Shown here piece by piece: positions 24,930 through 33,377 of a stretch of 64,000 bases of DNA. This stretch comes from an uncultured Pseudoflavonifractor sp. (GTDB lineage: Bacteria; Bacillota; Clostridia; Oscillospirales; Oscillospiraceae): positions 1-64,000 of the forward strand of contig NZ_CALXGI010000003.1 of the NCBI RefSeq assembly GCF_944387805.1, read 5' to 3'. Each line of letters begins with the position of its first letter. Within the stretch, counting starts at the first letter, position 1. The position numbers were made by a program, and so were the translations under genes. Under the pieces are notes generated by a model, which saw only the letters and a program-made list of their open reading frames with translations, was not told the origin of the DNA and made no database searches.

Positions 24930-25976
24930 ATGAAGGCTCTTTATCTCACTGGCAAGGCTCAGGTGGAGATGCGCGATATCCCGGTGCCCGAGTGCCCGGA
25001 CGACGGTCTGCTCATCAAGATCGACTCTGTCGGCCTGTGCGGATCTGACGTGCGCACCTATTCTGTCGGTTCGGCCAAGATCAACTACCCTGTTATCCTG
25101 GGCCATGAGAACGCCGGCTATGTGGAGAAGGTGGGCAAGAATGTCACCGGCTGGAAGGTGGGCGACAAGGTGGTTGCCAACCCCGCCATCCCCTGCGGCA
25201 AGTGCTACTACTGCGTCAACAAGATGCCCGGCCTGTGCGACAACATCCAGGTGGCCGGCACCAGCTTCCCCGGCGGATTTGCCCAGTACATGGTGTTCCC
25301 CGGCGATATGCTCTCCCGCGGCCAGATCATCAAGGTGCCTGACGATGCCGACCTGGAGCCCATGATTCTGGCCGAACTGCTGGCCTCCGTGGTAAAAGCC
25401 CAGGACGACCTGAAGGTGGGCATGGGTGAGACCGTGGTCATCGTGGGCTCCGGCCCCATCGGCTGCCTCCACGCTCAGATTGCCAGGCTCCACGGCGCCA
25501 CCAAGATCATCATGGCCGAGCTGAACAAGGAGCGCCTGGACAAGTGCCATGAGTTCGGCGGCACCCACTTTATCGTCTCCTCCCAGGAGGATCTGGTACA
25601 GCGGGTCATGGAGATCACCGACGGCCGCGGCGCCGACGTGTGCATCGTCGCCTGCCCCTCCGCCAAGCCCCACCAGCAGGGCGTGGAGCTGCTGCGCAAG
25701 GAAGGCCGTCTGTGCCTGTTCGGCGGCCTGCCCAAGGATAACCCCTGGACCACTATGGACGGCAACCTCATCCACTATAAGCGCCTGCGCATCTTCGGCG
25801 CTTACTCCTACTCCGCCGCTGACTTTGCCAAGGGCTATGAGCTGCTGGCTGCCGGCCGTATCGATACCCGTATCATCACACACACGCTGCCTCTGGAGAA
25901 GATGCCCGAGGGCGTGCGCATGATCCAGCAGGGCGAAGCCATCAAGGTGGTTTTGAAGCCCTGGATGGAAGAATAA
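24930..25976 (+). CDS. zinc-dependent medium-chain alcohol/polyol dehydrogenase
   Basis: A 348-residue MDR dehydrogenase. The catalytic zinc set is visible in GLCGSD and GHENAG, the structural zinc set in CGKCYYCVNKMPGLC, and the cofactor loop in VVIVGSGPIGC. Similarity is to sorbitol and galactitol-1-phosphate dehydrogenases (GatD-like). With the galactitol-type PTS five genes on, oxidation of an imported alditol phosphate to a keto or aldehyde sugar phosphate is a fair guess. Start behind TAGGAGG. It lies in the operon between DeoC copy 1 and the UroD-like gene. Confidence 0.85.
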   Translation: MKALYLTGKAQVEMRDIPVPECPDDGLLIKIDSVGLCGSDVRTYSVGSAKINYPVILGHENAGYVEKVGKNVTGWKVGDKVVANPAIPCGKCYYCVNKMPGLCDNIQVAGTSFPGGFAQYMVFPGDMLSRGQIIKVPDDADLEPMILAELLASVVKAQDDLKVGMGETVVIVGSGPIGCLHAQIARLHGATKIIMAELNKERLDKCHEFGGTHFIVSSQEDLVQRVMEITDGRGADVCIVACPSAKPHQQGVELLRKEGRLCLFGGLPKDNPWTTMDGNLIHYKRLRIFGAYSYSAADFAKGYELLAAGRIDTRIITHTLPLEKMPEGVRMIQQGEAIKVVLKPWMEE

Positions 25977-25991
25977 AGGAGGGACATCAGC

Positions 25992-27065
25992 GTGAGAAAG
26001 CCTGAAATGACCGGCCATGAGCGTATTGAGGCACTTTACAACAAGCAGCCTCAGGATCGCGTCCCCGTTGTACATAAGGGCTATGCCTTCTGCGCCAAGC
26101 ATGTGGGCATCCCCGTGGCCTCGGTCTACCGCGACCCCAAAGCCAGCTTTGAGTGCCAGAAAAAGACCTATGAGGACTTCGGCTTTGACGGCGGTCCCTT
26201 CTACACCTTCGTGGCCTACGGCGCCGGGGAGTTCGGCGGCAAAATCGAGTATAAGAAGGATGAGAACGCCTTTGGCCCCGAAGTCTCTGAGCGGCCCATC
26301 AAGGACTGGGAGGACTTTGATATCGACTCCCTCCAGCTGCCCGACGTAAAGACCGCCGGCTGCATTCCCCACGAGATGGAGTTCGCCAAGATGCAGGAGG
26401 CGGAGGGCAGCGAGATCGCCTTCATCTGCGGCACGCCCTTCACCCATGCCGCCAACCTGTTCGGCGTGCCCAGCTTCCTGGAGTGCGTGCTCATCGACCC
26501 CGACATGGCCCATGCCGCCCTGCGGAAGATGACCGACCACATTCTGCAGGTGGCCGAGTACTTCATCGGCACCTTCGGCCCCGGCCGGGTGCTGGCCCGC
26601 GCCGTGTCTCCCACTGAGTCCAACGCCCTCATCTCTCCCAAGATTCTGGAGGAGTTCTCCATGCCCTATGTAAAGGAGCTCAACTCCAAGGTGCTGGCGA
26701 TGGGTGCCAAGGCTGTGTATATGCACATGTGCGGCGACCACAACCTGAACCTGCCCTACTGGGCTGAGGTTCCCTTCCATCAGCCCGGCAAGCGGGGCAT
26801 GATCTCCATCGGTAAGGAGACCTCCCTGGAGGACGCGGCCAAGTACTTCCCCGAGTGTGCCATCTGCGGCAACCTGGACCCCGCCATCATCATGAACGGC
26901 ACCCCCGAAGAGGTCTACAAGACCAGCTGCGAGATTATCGAAAAGGGCAAGGCCCTGATGCCCGGCCGCTTCGAGTTCATGGCCGGCTGCGAGGTGGGTC
27001 CCGGCTCCCCGGAGGAGAACGTGGCCATGATGGTCAAAGCGGTCAACGACGTGGGCTGGTATTAA
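25992..27065 (+). CDS. uroporphyrinogen-decarboxylase/MtaA-like family protein
   Basis: A 357-residue UroD-fold barrel protein. It resembles the MtaA/CmuA methyltransferase branch rather than HemE. It has the zinc-type HMCGDH motif near residue 251 and a late GCEVGPGSPEEN near residue 337, the positions of the zinc ligands in corrinoid methyltransferases. No corrinoid-binding protein gene lies nearby, so its partner and reaction are unknown. It starts at GTG 25992 behind AAGGAGGG, 15 bases after the dehydrogenase, and precedes the PTS EIIA gene by 16 bases. A sugar-operon setting is unusual for this family. Confidence 0.8.
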   Translation: MRKPEMTGHERIEALYNKQPQDRVPVVHKGYAFCAKHVGIPVASVYRDPKASFECQKKTYEDFGFDGGPFYTFVAYGAGEFGGKIEYKKDENAFGPEVSERPIKDWEDFDIDSLQLPDVKTAGCIPHEMEFAKMQEAEGSEIAFICGTPFTHAANLFGVPSFLECVLIDPDMAHAALRKMTDHILQVAEYFIGTFGPGRVLARAVSPTESNALISPKILEEFSMPYVKELNSKVLAMGAKAVYMHMCGDHNLNLPYWAEVPFHQPGKRGMISIGKETSLEDAAKYFPECAICGNLDPAIIMNGTPEEVYKTSCEIIEKGKALMPGRFEFMAGCEVGPGSPEENVAMMVKAVNDVGWY

Positions 27066-27081
27066 GCGAAGGAGTGGCATC

Positions 27082-27561
27082 ATGAGCGAGCTGAAAATGA
27101 GAACCAATGAGGACCTGATCCTCCTGCACCAGACCTTTGAAGATTCTGCTCAGGCTATCGATGCCCTGGCCAACCTGGCCAAGGCCCAGGGGCTGGTCAC
27201 CGACCTCTACATCGAGAAGATTCAGGAACGGGAGAAGGAGTTCCCCACCGGCCTGGAGATGCCCATTCCTCTAGCTATCCCTCATATTGCCGACGGCTGC
27301 AACGAGCCCTTTGTCTCCATTGCCACCATGGAGAAGCCTGTGATCTTCAAATCCATGGATCGCTCCGGAGATGACGTTTCGGTGCAGATCGTATTCCTCT
27401 TCGGCATCATTGACCCCAAGAGCCAGTTGGCAGTGCTGCGGAAGTTCGCCGCGGCGTTCTCTGACAAGGCTGCTGTCGAGAGCCTGCTGAAGGCAGAATC
27501 CAAGGCGGACCTGCTCAAAAAGCTGGACGGCATTCTGGAAGGCCTGCTGAACATTGGCTGA
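27082..27561 (+). CDS. PTS EIIA component (fructose/galactitol type)
   Basis: A 159-residue soluble phosphocarrier that passes phosphate from HPr to EIIB. The phospho-histidine is H68 in LAIPHIAD, in the standard PTS_EIIA type 2 surroundings (AIPLAIPH-like, then the FLFGI strand). Length is normal for a free-standing galactitol-type IIA. The ATG follows GAAGGAG. It is 74 bases upstream of EIIB and belongs to the same operon as the DeoC and dehydrogenase genes. Confidence 0.92.
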   Translation: MSELKMRTNEDLILLHQTFEDSAQAIDALANLAKAQGLVTDLYIEKIQEREKEFPTGLEMPIPLAIPHIADGCNEPFVSIATMEKPVIFKSMDRSGDDVSVQIVFLFGIIDPKSQLAVLRKFAAAFSDKAAVESLLKAESKADLLKKLDGILEGLLNIG

Positions 27562-27635
27562 CAGACGGGACTTCCGTTTCACAGCGCAAGAAAAAACAAA
27601 ACTGATCCCAATATGAAAAAAGGAGCGTGTATGGT

Positions 27636-27935
27636 ATGGCACGGACAGTTACAATCTGCGTTTGCTGCGGCGGCGGCATCTTCACCACTTCGGTGGTAAC
27701 GGAGGAGATCGAGAAACTGCTCAAGTCCAAGAAGATCTCCTACAAAATCGAGCCCCACAAGATCACAGAGATCCCCAACCTGGAGACCGACATCATCGTC
27801 GCCACCGGCAAGACGCAGGCGACCAACAAGAGCGGAGCTCCGGTCCTGATCGGCCTGCCCATGTTCACCGGCGTAGGCAAGGAGGAGTTCTCTCAGCTGC
27901 TGCTCAAGACCATTGCCGAGGTAGTGGGAGAGTAG
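27636..27935 (+). CDS. PTS EIIB component (galactitol type)
   Basis: A 99-residue cytosolic domain that phosphorylates the incoming sugar. The phospho-cysteine is C11 in ICVCCGGGIFTTS, which matches the loop of galactitol EIIB proteins, with an extra Cys just before it. The start is ATG 27636 behind AAAGGAG; the in-frame GTG at 27627 is too close to that site. EIIC follows after 72 bases. Confidence 0.9.
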   Translation: MARTVTICVCCGGGIFTTSVVTEEIEKLLKSKKISYKIEPHKITEIPNLETDIIVATGKTQATNKSGAPVLIGLPMFTGVGKEEFSQLLLKTIAEVVGE

Positions 27936-28007
27936 CCTGGAAGGTGCGCCCGCCGGAGGGGAGAGAGCGTTCCGGCGGGCGCCATTAAACCAAAAGGGAG
28001 GCAAAAT

Positions 28008-29471
28008 ATGGAATTCTTAGCGGTAATCGGACAAGCGGTAAAAAGCTTTATCGACATCTTCGGCGTTACCATCCTGGTCCCTATTGTAATCTTCATCCTT
28101 AGCCTTGCCCTGCGCGTGCCGGTGAAGAAAGCGTTTCGCGCCGCTATCTTCATGGCCATCGGCCTGACGGCCTTCAACCTGATTCTGAACACCCTCTGGG
28201 GACAGATGAATACCGTGATGGTGCTCATCTCCAACAACGTGGGCCGGACCTTCGACGTGGTGGATATCGGCTGGCCTGCCGCCGCTGCCATCGTGTACAG
28301 CAATGACCTGGGCATTTCCTACTTCATTGTGGGCCTGGTGTGGAACCTGATTCTGTTCTTCACCAAGGTCACGGATACCTTCCAGCCCACCGATATCTGG
28401 AACTACTACTACTTCGTCGTTTGGGGCATCATGGTCCAGTTCGTCACCGGCAGCTTCGTCATCGGTCTGCTGGCCTGCATGTTCATGAACCTGATTGTGC
28501 TCTTTATCGCCGACTTCCTGGCCCCCGCTCTCCAGGAGTACTACGGCTATGAGGGCCTGACCTGCACCTGCGTATGCGTTACCAACATTGCAATCCTGGC
28601 CGGTCTGATCCGCTGGCTCATCAATAAGCTGCACATTAAGGAAGTGCAGCTCAATCCTGAGAAGATTCAGGAGAAGCTGGGCTTCCTGGGCGAGCCCGCC
28701 ATGATCGGCATCATCATGGGCCTGATTATGGGCGTTGTAGCCTACTTCCCCGACCTGACCAACCCCTCCCTCATCGCCGAAACGCTGGGCCTGAAGATCT
28801 TCCCCTTCGCCCTGATGCTGGCCGCCATGCTGGTTATCTACCCCACCGTCTCCGGCATGTTCGTTAAGGGACTTATCCCTGTCAGCCAGAGCCTGAACGC
28901 CCGGGTGCGCAGCGGCAAGATTAACCGGAAGGCCTTCAACATCGGCATCGACCCCGCCGTCTACTTCGGCGAGACCGCTACCCTGACCACCGGCCTGCTG
29001 CTTATCCCCATTCTGATCATCACCGCCATTATCCTTCCCGGCAACCGTATCATCCCTGTGGCTGATATCCCTGCCATGCCCTTTATGGCCATCGGCGCCA
29101 TCGCCGTGTTTAAGGGCAACATTCTCAACGCCACCATCACCGGCACCATCTGGTACTCCATTGTCCACTACATCGCCACGGATACGGCTGCCCTCTTCAC
29201 CCAGATGGCAGAGAACGCCGGTCAGGCATTGCCCGAGGGTGCAACCTACATCACCTCCTGGTGTGTGTCCGCCATTCCTCCCTGCTATGTGGTCATGAAG
29301 GCCTTCTCTGCCCCCGGGGCCCTGAAGTTCATCCTGATGGCTGTCTGCGTGGTAGTTTACGTGCTGGCCCTGTGGCACTTCAAGACCCACCGCAAGGGCT
29401 GGTTCATGTTCTTCGGCGCCTCCGAGGAGTACACCGATCAGTACATGAACGTGGCGGCCCAGAACGCCTGA
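28008..29471 (+). CDS. PTS EIIC component, galactitol type
   Basis: A 487-residue sugar permease of the EIIC-Gat family, with about eleven or twelve hydrophobic segments. Marks of the family include WPAAAAIVYSNDLG near residue 90 and a central loop IKEVQLNPEKIQEKLG. It imports the substrate for phosphorylation by EIIB. The substrate cannot be read from sequence: galactitol, an arabinitol-like polyol or a deoxy-polyol are all possible. RBS GGGAGG. It is the last gene before the hairpin at 29600. Confidence 0.92.
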   Translation: MEFLAVIGQAVKSFIDIFGVTILVPIVIFILSLALRVPVKKAFRAAIFMAIGLTAFNLILNTLWGQMNTVMVLISNNVGRTFDVVDIGWPAAAAIVYSNDLGISYFIVGLVWNLILFFTKVTDTFQPTDIWNYYYFVVWGIMVQFVTGSFVIGLLACMFMNLIVLFIADFLAPALQEYYGYEGLTCTCVCVTNIAILAGLIRWLINKLHIKEVQLNPEKIQEKLGFLGEPAMIGIIMGLIMGVVAYFPDLTNPSLIAETLGLKIFPFALMLAAMLVIYPTVSGMFVKGLIPVSQSLNARVRSGKINRKAFNIGIDPAVYFGETATLTTGLLLIPILIITAIILPGNRIIPVADIPAMPFMAIGAIAVFKGNILNATITGTIWYSIVHYIATDTAALFTQMAENAGQALPEGATYITSWCVSAIPPCYVVMKAFSAPGALKFILMAVCVVVYVLALWHFKTHRKGWFMFFGASEEYTDQYMNVAAQNA

Positions 29472-29599
29472 GGCCGGCGCCTCATTATGTGTGAGCCATG
29501 CTCCAGAACCGGCGAAGCAGCCTGAACCCGGATGCTGGAGTTGGCAATGTGCCATTCATACACACCTCTGACCGGACCGGAGTTTAGGCTCCGGAAGGG

Positions 29600-29646
29600 C
29601 AACCTTCAGGGGACGAGGTCTCGGCCCCGTCCCCTGAAGGTTGTTT
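29600..29646 (+). terminator. hairpin ending the catabolic/PTS block
   Basis: CAACCTTCAGGGGACG pairs with CGTCCCCTGAAGGTTG across about 12 bases and is followed by TTT. The strong stem lies 128 bases after the EIIC stop. The remaining 29472-29724 spacer holds no gene. Confidence 0.85.
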
Positions 29647-29687
29647 CAGGGGGGAATTAAGGCTGAACGTCGGTAGAGGATACCGGG

Positions 29688-29698
29688 CAATATACATT
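29688..29698. promoter_or_regulatory. candidate GntR/UTRA operator, site 2
   Basis: CAATATACATT lies 27 bases before the GntR gene and shares ATATACA with sites 1 and 3. It would fit autoregulation. Sequence resemblance only. Confidence 0.25.
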
Positions 29699-29724
29699 AT
29701 CAAATAGTAAAGGGGAACTGTCAT

Positions 29725-30417
29725 ATGAACGCACTTGCTGTTAAGATGTACGACGCCATCCGCAAGGGGGAGTATAAGGAGAACGAGGTTATGCCCGACG
29801 TGGCCGCTCTGGTGGCGAAGTTCGGCGGCGACGAAAAGACTGTCCGGGAAGGCATTGGCGACCTGGTCTATGAGGGCGCCCTGGAGCGGGTCCCCGGCCA
29901 CGGCGACCAGGTCCGGGTCCGCAAGCCCTATCTGTGGGGGCTGGTGACCGGCAACCACAGCTTTACCGGCGAGGCCAAGAAGCGGGGCCAGAAGCCCGGC
30001 AACCGCATCCTCACCTTTGAGAAGCGTCCCGCATGGCCCCAGGTGGCCAAGCGCCTCCAGCTGGAGGAGGGGGAAGAGGTCAACGTGATGGAGCGTCTCC
30101 TCTTCGCTGATGACAAGGTGGTGGGCCTGGAGTTCTCCTACATGCCCTCCAAGTTCTATCCCGGCGTGGAGCGTGAGATGTTCGAGGGCGGCAAGTCCAC
30201 CTTCGCCGTCATGGAGAAGTTCGGCCACATCTCCGCCAAGGGCGTGGACGAGCTGGCCGTGGCCACCCTGGAGCCCCGTGAGGCCGAGCTGTTCGGCATG
30301 GATCCCGGTGTTCCCGTGCTCATCCGCTTCCGCGTCACCCTGAATCCCGAGGGCGTGCCCATCAAGGGCTCCCGCGCCATCTATCTCTTCAATCCCGGCT
30401 ACACGCTGGACATCTGA
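29725..30417 (+). CDS. GntR family regulator with UTRA ligand domain
   Basis: A 230-residue regulator. The N-terminal winged helix (about 5-68) reads AVKMYDAIRKGEY then VAALVAKFGGDEKTVREGIGDLVYEG. The C-terminal UTRA domain (about 85-228) includes VNVMERLLFADDKVVGLEFSY and the closing GSRAIYLFNPGYTLDI. UTRA domains bind sugar phosphates or similar small ligands, so this is the natural sensor for the product of the PTS. It has its own ribosome site (AAAGGGG) and stands between the PTS block and ptsI. Candidate ATATACA operators flank it. Confidence 0.9.
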   Translation: MNALAVKMYDAIRKGEYKENEVMPDVAALVAKFGGDEKTVREGIGDLVYEGALERVPGHGDQVRVRKPYLWGLVTGNHSFTGEAKKRGQKPGNRILTFEKRPAWPQVAKRLQLEEGEEVNVMERLLFADDKVVGLEFSYMPSKFYPGVEREMFEGGKSTFAVMEKFGHISAKGVDELAVATLEPREAELFGMDPGVPVLIRFRVTLNPEGVPIKGSRAIYLFNPGYTLDI

Positions 30418-30429
30418 GCAGCAATAGGG

Positions 30430-30441
30430 TAGTATATACAA
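30430..30441. promoter_or_regulatory. candidate GntR/UTRA operator, site 3
   Basis: TAGTATATACAA is close to the TTGTATATACAA operator of TreR, a GntR/UTRA regulator. It lies about 145 bases upstream of ptsI. Sequence resemblance only. Confidence 0.35.
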
Positions 30442-30584
30442 CGGCTCTTCGTAACGGTACGGAGTAATTTGTAACCCGCTGCTTCTGAAGGGCATCTGGT
30501 AAGTCCGCGCACAACCGGCTTGCCAGATGTCCCTTTCATAGAACCAGAGATCGGACAGTTGGCTGCGGCCCGGAGGTATTTAAC

Positions 30585-32300
30585 ATGAGACTGGTAGGGA
30601 AACCCGTATCCAAAGGTGTTGTGATCGGAGAGGTCCTGCTCTATGAGCCCTTCAAAGCCACTCCGGTTGTGACTTACATCGAGAAAAGCAATGTGGAACA
30701 GGCGGTCCGGGCCTATGAGGAGACCCGGGCGCGGGCCAAGGCCGAGCTGGATGAGCTGGAAGCCCGCATGCTGGAGCGAGATCCGGACAAGGCGGCAATC
30801 ATCTATGCCCACCGGGAGATCCTGCTGGATCCGGCCATGGATGAGGAGATCCGCAACCTGATCCAGAATGACCTGATGAGCCCTGATGCGGCCATCGACC
30901 AGACATACAGCACCTACATTATGGTGCTGGGCAAGAGCAAGAACGAGATGATGCGTGAGCGGGCCTCCGACCTGCGGGACGTGAAGACCCGTCTGCTGCG
31001 CTGCTGGGCGGGGGAGAAGGAGCAGAACCTCTCCTCCCTGGAGAAGCCGGTCATCGTGGTGGCCGACGACCTCTATCCCTCGGACACCGTGTCCCTGGAC
31101 CGGGAGAACGTGCTGGGTATCGTCACCCAGGTGGGCGGCGCTACCTCCCACACCGCCATCATCGCCCGCAGCTATGAGATCCCCGCCGTGCTGGGCATCC
31201 CCAACGCCATGACCAAGCTGACCGCCGGTGAGCAGGTGGTGCTGGACGCGGTGACGGGCGAGGTGATCACCGGCTCCGGCGAAGAGGAGCTGGCGGCCTA
31301 CCGGGCCAAGGCGGAGAAGGTAAAAGCCGAACTGCTGGAGACCAAGACCTATTTGGCCACCGAGCCGGTCACCACCGACGGCCGCCACATCAGCGTCCGT
31401 CTGAACGTGGCTGCCGCCAATGACCATGAGCTCTCCGGCGCCGAGTACGCCGACGGCTGCGGCCTGTTCCGCACCGAGTTCCTCTATCTCAACGGCGACC
31501 ATCTTCCCACTGAGGATGAGCAGTACGAGACCTATAAGAAGGTGCTGGAGGCCTTCGGCGACAAGCCGGTGATTCTCCGCACCATGGATATCGGCGGCGA
31601 CAAGCAGCTGGACCGTCTGGAGCTGCCCAAGGAGGACAATCCCTTCCTGGGCATCCGCGGCCTGCGGCTGTCCCTGGTCCGGCCGGAGCTCTTCCGGGCC
31701 CAGATCCGGGCGGCTCTGCGCGCCTCCGTCCACGGCAACCTGCGCATCATGATGCCCATGGTGGGCGCCCTGGATGAAATCCGCAAGGCCAAGGCCTTCA
31801 TCGCCGAGCAGGGCGCCGCCCTGGACGCCGAGGGTATCCCCTGGAACCACGAGGTGCCGGTAGGCATTATGATTGAGGTGCCCTCCGTGGCCCTCATCGC
31901 CGACCTGGTGGCCGATGAGGTGGACTTTGTCAGCGTGGGCACCAACGACCTGACCCAGTACCTCTGCGCTGCCGACCGGATGAACCCGGCGGTAAAGCCC
32001 TACTATCAGGACTACCATCCCGGCGTGTTCCGCATGCTGGGCCACATCGCCAAGACCTTCGGCGCGGCCGGCAAGCCGGTGAGCGTCTGCGGCGAGCTGG
32101 GCGGCGATACGCTGGCCATCCCCGTACTGGTGGGTCTGGGCATTGACAAGCTCTCCATGGGTCTTGCCTCCATGGCGGCGGCCAAGCGGGTCATCCGCGG
32201 GCTGAACATGGATGAGGCCAGAGCCCTGGCGGAAGAGGTCAAGAACATGAAGACGGAGACGGAGATCCGCGCCCGTCTGGAGGCCTTCGCGGCCCGATAA
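30585..32300 (+). CDS. ptsI: PTS enzyme I (phosphoenolpyruvate-protein phosphotransferase)
   Basis: A 571-residue enzyme I that takes phosphate from PEP and hands it to HPr. The phospho-histidine is H189 in GGATSHTAII, the same number as in E. coli. The PEP-binding part has GCGLFRTEFLY, MDIGGDKQLDR, VGIMIEVPS and SVGTNDLTQY, and the catalytic Cys is in SVCGELGGD. The protein is complete. The gene sits with its own HPr gene inside a BMC/PTS locus, so it may be a second, dedicated copy; whether the genome has another ptsHI is not visible here. Confidence 0.96.
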   Translation: MRLVGKPVSKGVVIGEVLLYEPFKATPVVTYIEKSNVEQAVRAYEETRARAKAELDELEARMLERDPDKAAIIYAHREILLDPAMDEEIRNLIQNDLMSPDAAIDQTYSTYIMVLGKSKNEMMRERASDLRDVKTRLLRCWAGEKEQNLSSLEKPVIVVADDLYPSDTVSLDRENVLGIVTQVGGATSHTAIIARSYEIPAVLGIPNAMTKLTAGEQVVLDAVTGEVITGSGEEELAAYRAKAEKVKAELLETKTYLATEPVTTDGRHISVRLNVAAANDHELSGAEYADGCGLFRTEFLYLNGDHLPTEDEQYETYKKVLEAFGDKPVILRTMDIGGDKQLDRLELPKEDNPFLGIRGLRLSLVRPELFRAQIRAALRASVHGNLRIMMPMVGALDEIRKAKAFIAEQGAALDAEGIPWNHEVPVGIMIEVPSVALIADLVADEVDFVSVGTNDLTQYLCAADRMNPAVKPYYQDYHPGVFRMLGHIAKTFGAAGKPVSVCGELGGDTLAIPVLVGLGIDKLSMGLASMAAAKRVIRGLNMDEARALAEEVKNMKTETEIRARLEAFAAR

Positions 32301-32317
32301 GAAAGGGGACAGTTGCT

Positions 32318-32584
32318 ATGTATTCCAAGCAGATTAAGATCCAGAACAAGACCGGTCTTCACGCCCGCCCTGCCTCCGAGTTTGTCAGCCAGGCGGGTAA
32401 GTTCAAGTCCAAGATCGAGCTCCAGCGCGTAGGCGAGGAGGACAAGTACAACGCCAAGTCCATCATCATGCTGCTCTCTCTGGGCCTGGCCCAGGGCGAA
32501 GAGGCCGTGCTCTACGCCGACGGCGAGGATGAGAAGGAGGCCGTCGAGACTCTGGCCGATCTCATCGCCAGCTTCAAGGAGTAA
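32318..32584 (+). CDS. ptsH: HPr phosphocarrier protein
   Basis: An 88-residue HPr. H15 in TGLHARPAS is the PEP-dependent phospho-site. The regulatory serine region NAKSIIMLLSLG is present, but Ser is residue 48 instead of 46 because of a short insertion around GEEDKYN. If HPr kinase recognises it, it could also take part in CcpA signalling. It starts 17 bases after ptsI and is co-transcribed. Confidence 0.95.
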   Translation: MYSKQIKIQNKTGLHARPASEFVSQAGKFKSKIELQRVGEEDKYNAKSIIMLLSLGLAQGEEAVLYADGEDEKEAVETLADLIASFKE

Positions 32585-32596
32585 TTTGTATCAATT

Positions 32597-32683
32597 GGAC
32601 TGCTGGTCTTGCAACAGCGGTGGGCTGTATGGTATCTTTATATAAAAGAGCGGTACGGCTGCGCTGGTCCTGACCAGCAGTCC
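32597..32683 (+). promoter_or_regulatory. inverted-repeat control region before the shell operon
   Basis: GGACTGCTGGTC (32597-32608) and GACCAGCAGTCC (32672-32683) are perfect 12-base inverted repeats 63 bases apart. Between them lie TTGCAA (32609-32614) and TATCTT (32633-32638) 18 bases apart, a plausible weak promoter, then the AT-rich TTTATATAAA. The arrangement could be a paired operator around a promoter or a closed RNA stem. Confidence 0.45.
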
Positions 32684-32709
32684 AGCTGCTGAGAAAGCGA
32701 GGGTTGCCT

Positions 32710-33345
32710 ATGACCCGGGAAGAGATTAAGCGGCAGGTCACCAAGGACACCCTGCTCTCCGCCCGGAAGAACACGGGCCGGGGATTTGTCCCCGTGGGGA
32801 TCTCCAACCGGCATGTCCACCTGACCCAGGCGGCAGTGGAGGCCCTCTTTGGTCCCGGCCACCAGCTCACCCCCATGAAGGCCCTGTCCCAGCCGGGACA
32901 GTTCGCCTGCGAGGAGAAGGTGATGGTGGAGGGCCCCAAGGGAAAGCTGAGCGGTCTCCGGGTCCTGGGCCCTGTCCGGAAGGACACCCAGGTGGAGCTG
33001 TCGGTGACCGACGCCTTCGCGGCGGGCATCAAGCCGGTGGTGCGCATGTCAGGAGACATCGCGGGCACACCGGGCTGCCGCCTGACGGGCCCCTGCGGGA
33101 GCCTGGAGCTGAAGGAGGGCGTCATCGTGGCCGCAAGGCACCTCCACATCTCCCCCGAACAGGCCGCGGTCTACGGCCTCAAGAGCGGCGACCAGGTCCG
33201 GCTGAGAAGCGAGGGACCCAGGGCCGTGGTGTTTGAGCATGTGGCGGTCCGGTCCGGGACAGGACACGACCTGGAGGTCCACATCGATTTTGACGAGGCC
33301 AACTGCGCCCAGATGAGAAACGGCGATCTGCTGGAGATCATCTGA
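32710..33345 (+). CDS. pduL: BMC phosphotransacylase PduL
   Basis: A 211-residue acyl-CoA:phosphate acyltransferase of the PduL type, which in BMCs makes acyl phosphate and recycles CoA. Both halves of the family are seen: VGISNRHVHLTQ near residue 28 and ARHLHISPEQAAVYGL near 140, which carry the zinc-binding histidines. The N-terminus TREEIKRQVTKDTLL forms an amphipathic helix, a typical encapsulation peptide. ATG 32710 follows GAGGG; the TTG at 32704 is less likely. It opens the shell and cargo operon. Confidence 0.92.
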   Translation: MTREEIKRQVTKDTLLSARKNTGRGFVPVGISNRHVHLTQAAVEALFGPGHQLTPMKALSQPGQFACEEKVMVEGPKGKLSGLRVLGPVRKDTQVELSVTDAFAAGIKPVVRMSGDIAGTPGCRLTGPCGSLELKEGVIVAARHLHISPEQAAVYGLKSGDQVRLRSEGPRAVVFEHVAVRSGTGHDLEVHIDFDEANCAQMRNGDLLEII

Positions 33346-33377
33346 GCGAGGCGGCTGTGCCGAAAGGGGGCGATGGA

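Noticed and set aside
24906-27107. 733-codon minus-strand open frame over the dehydrogenase and UroD-like genes
   Set aside because: Antisense shadow; the plus-strand frames carry clear family motifs.
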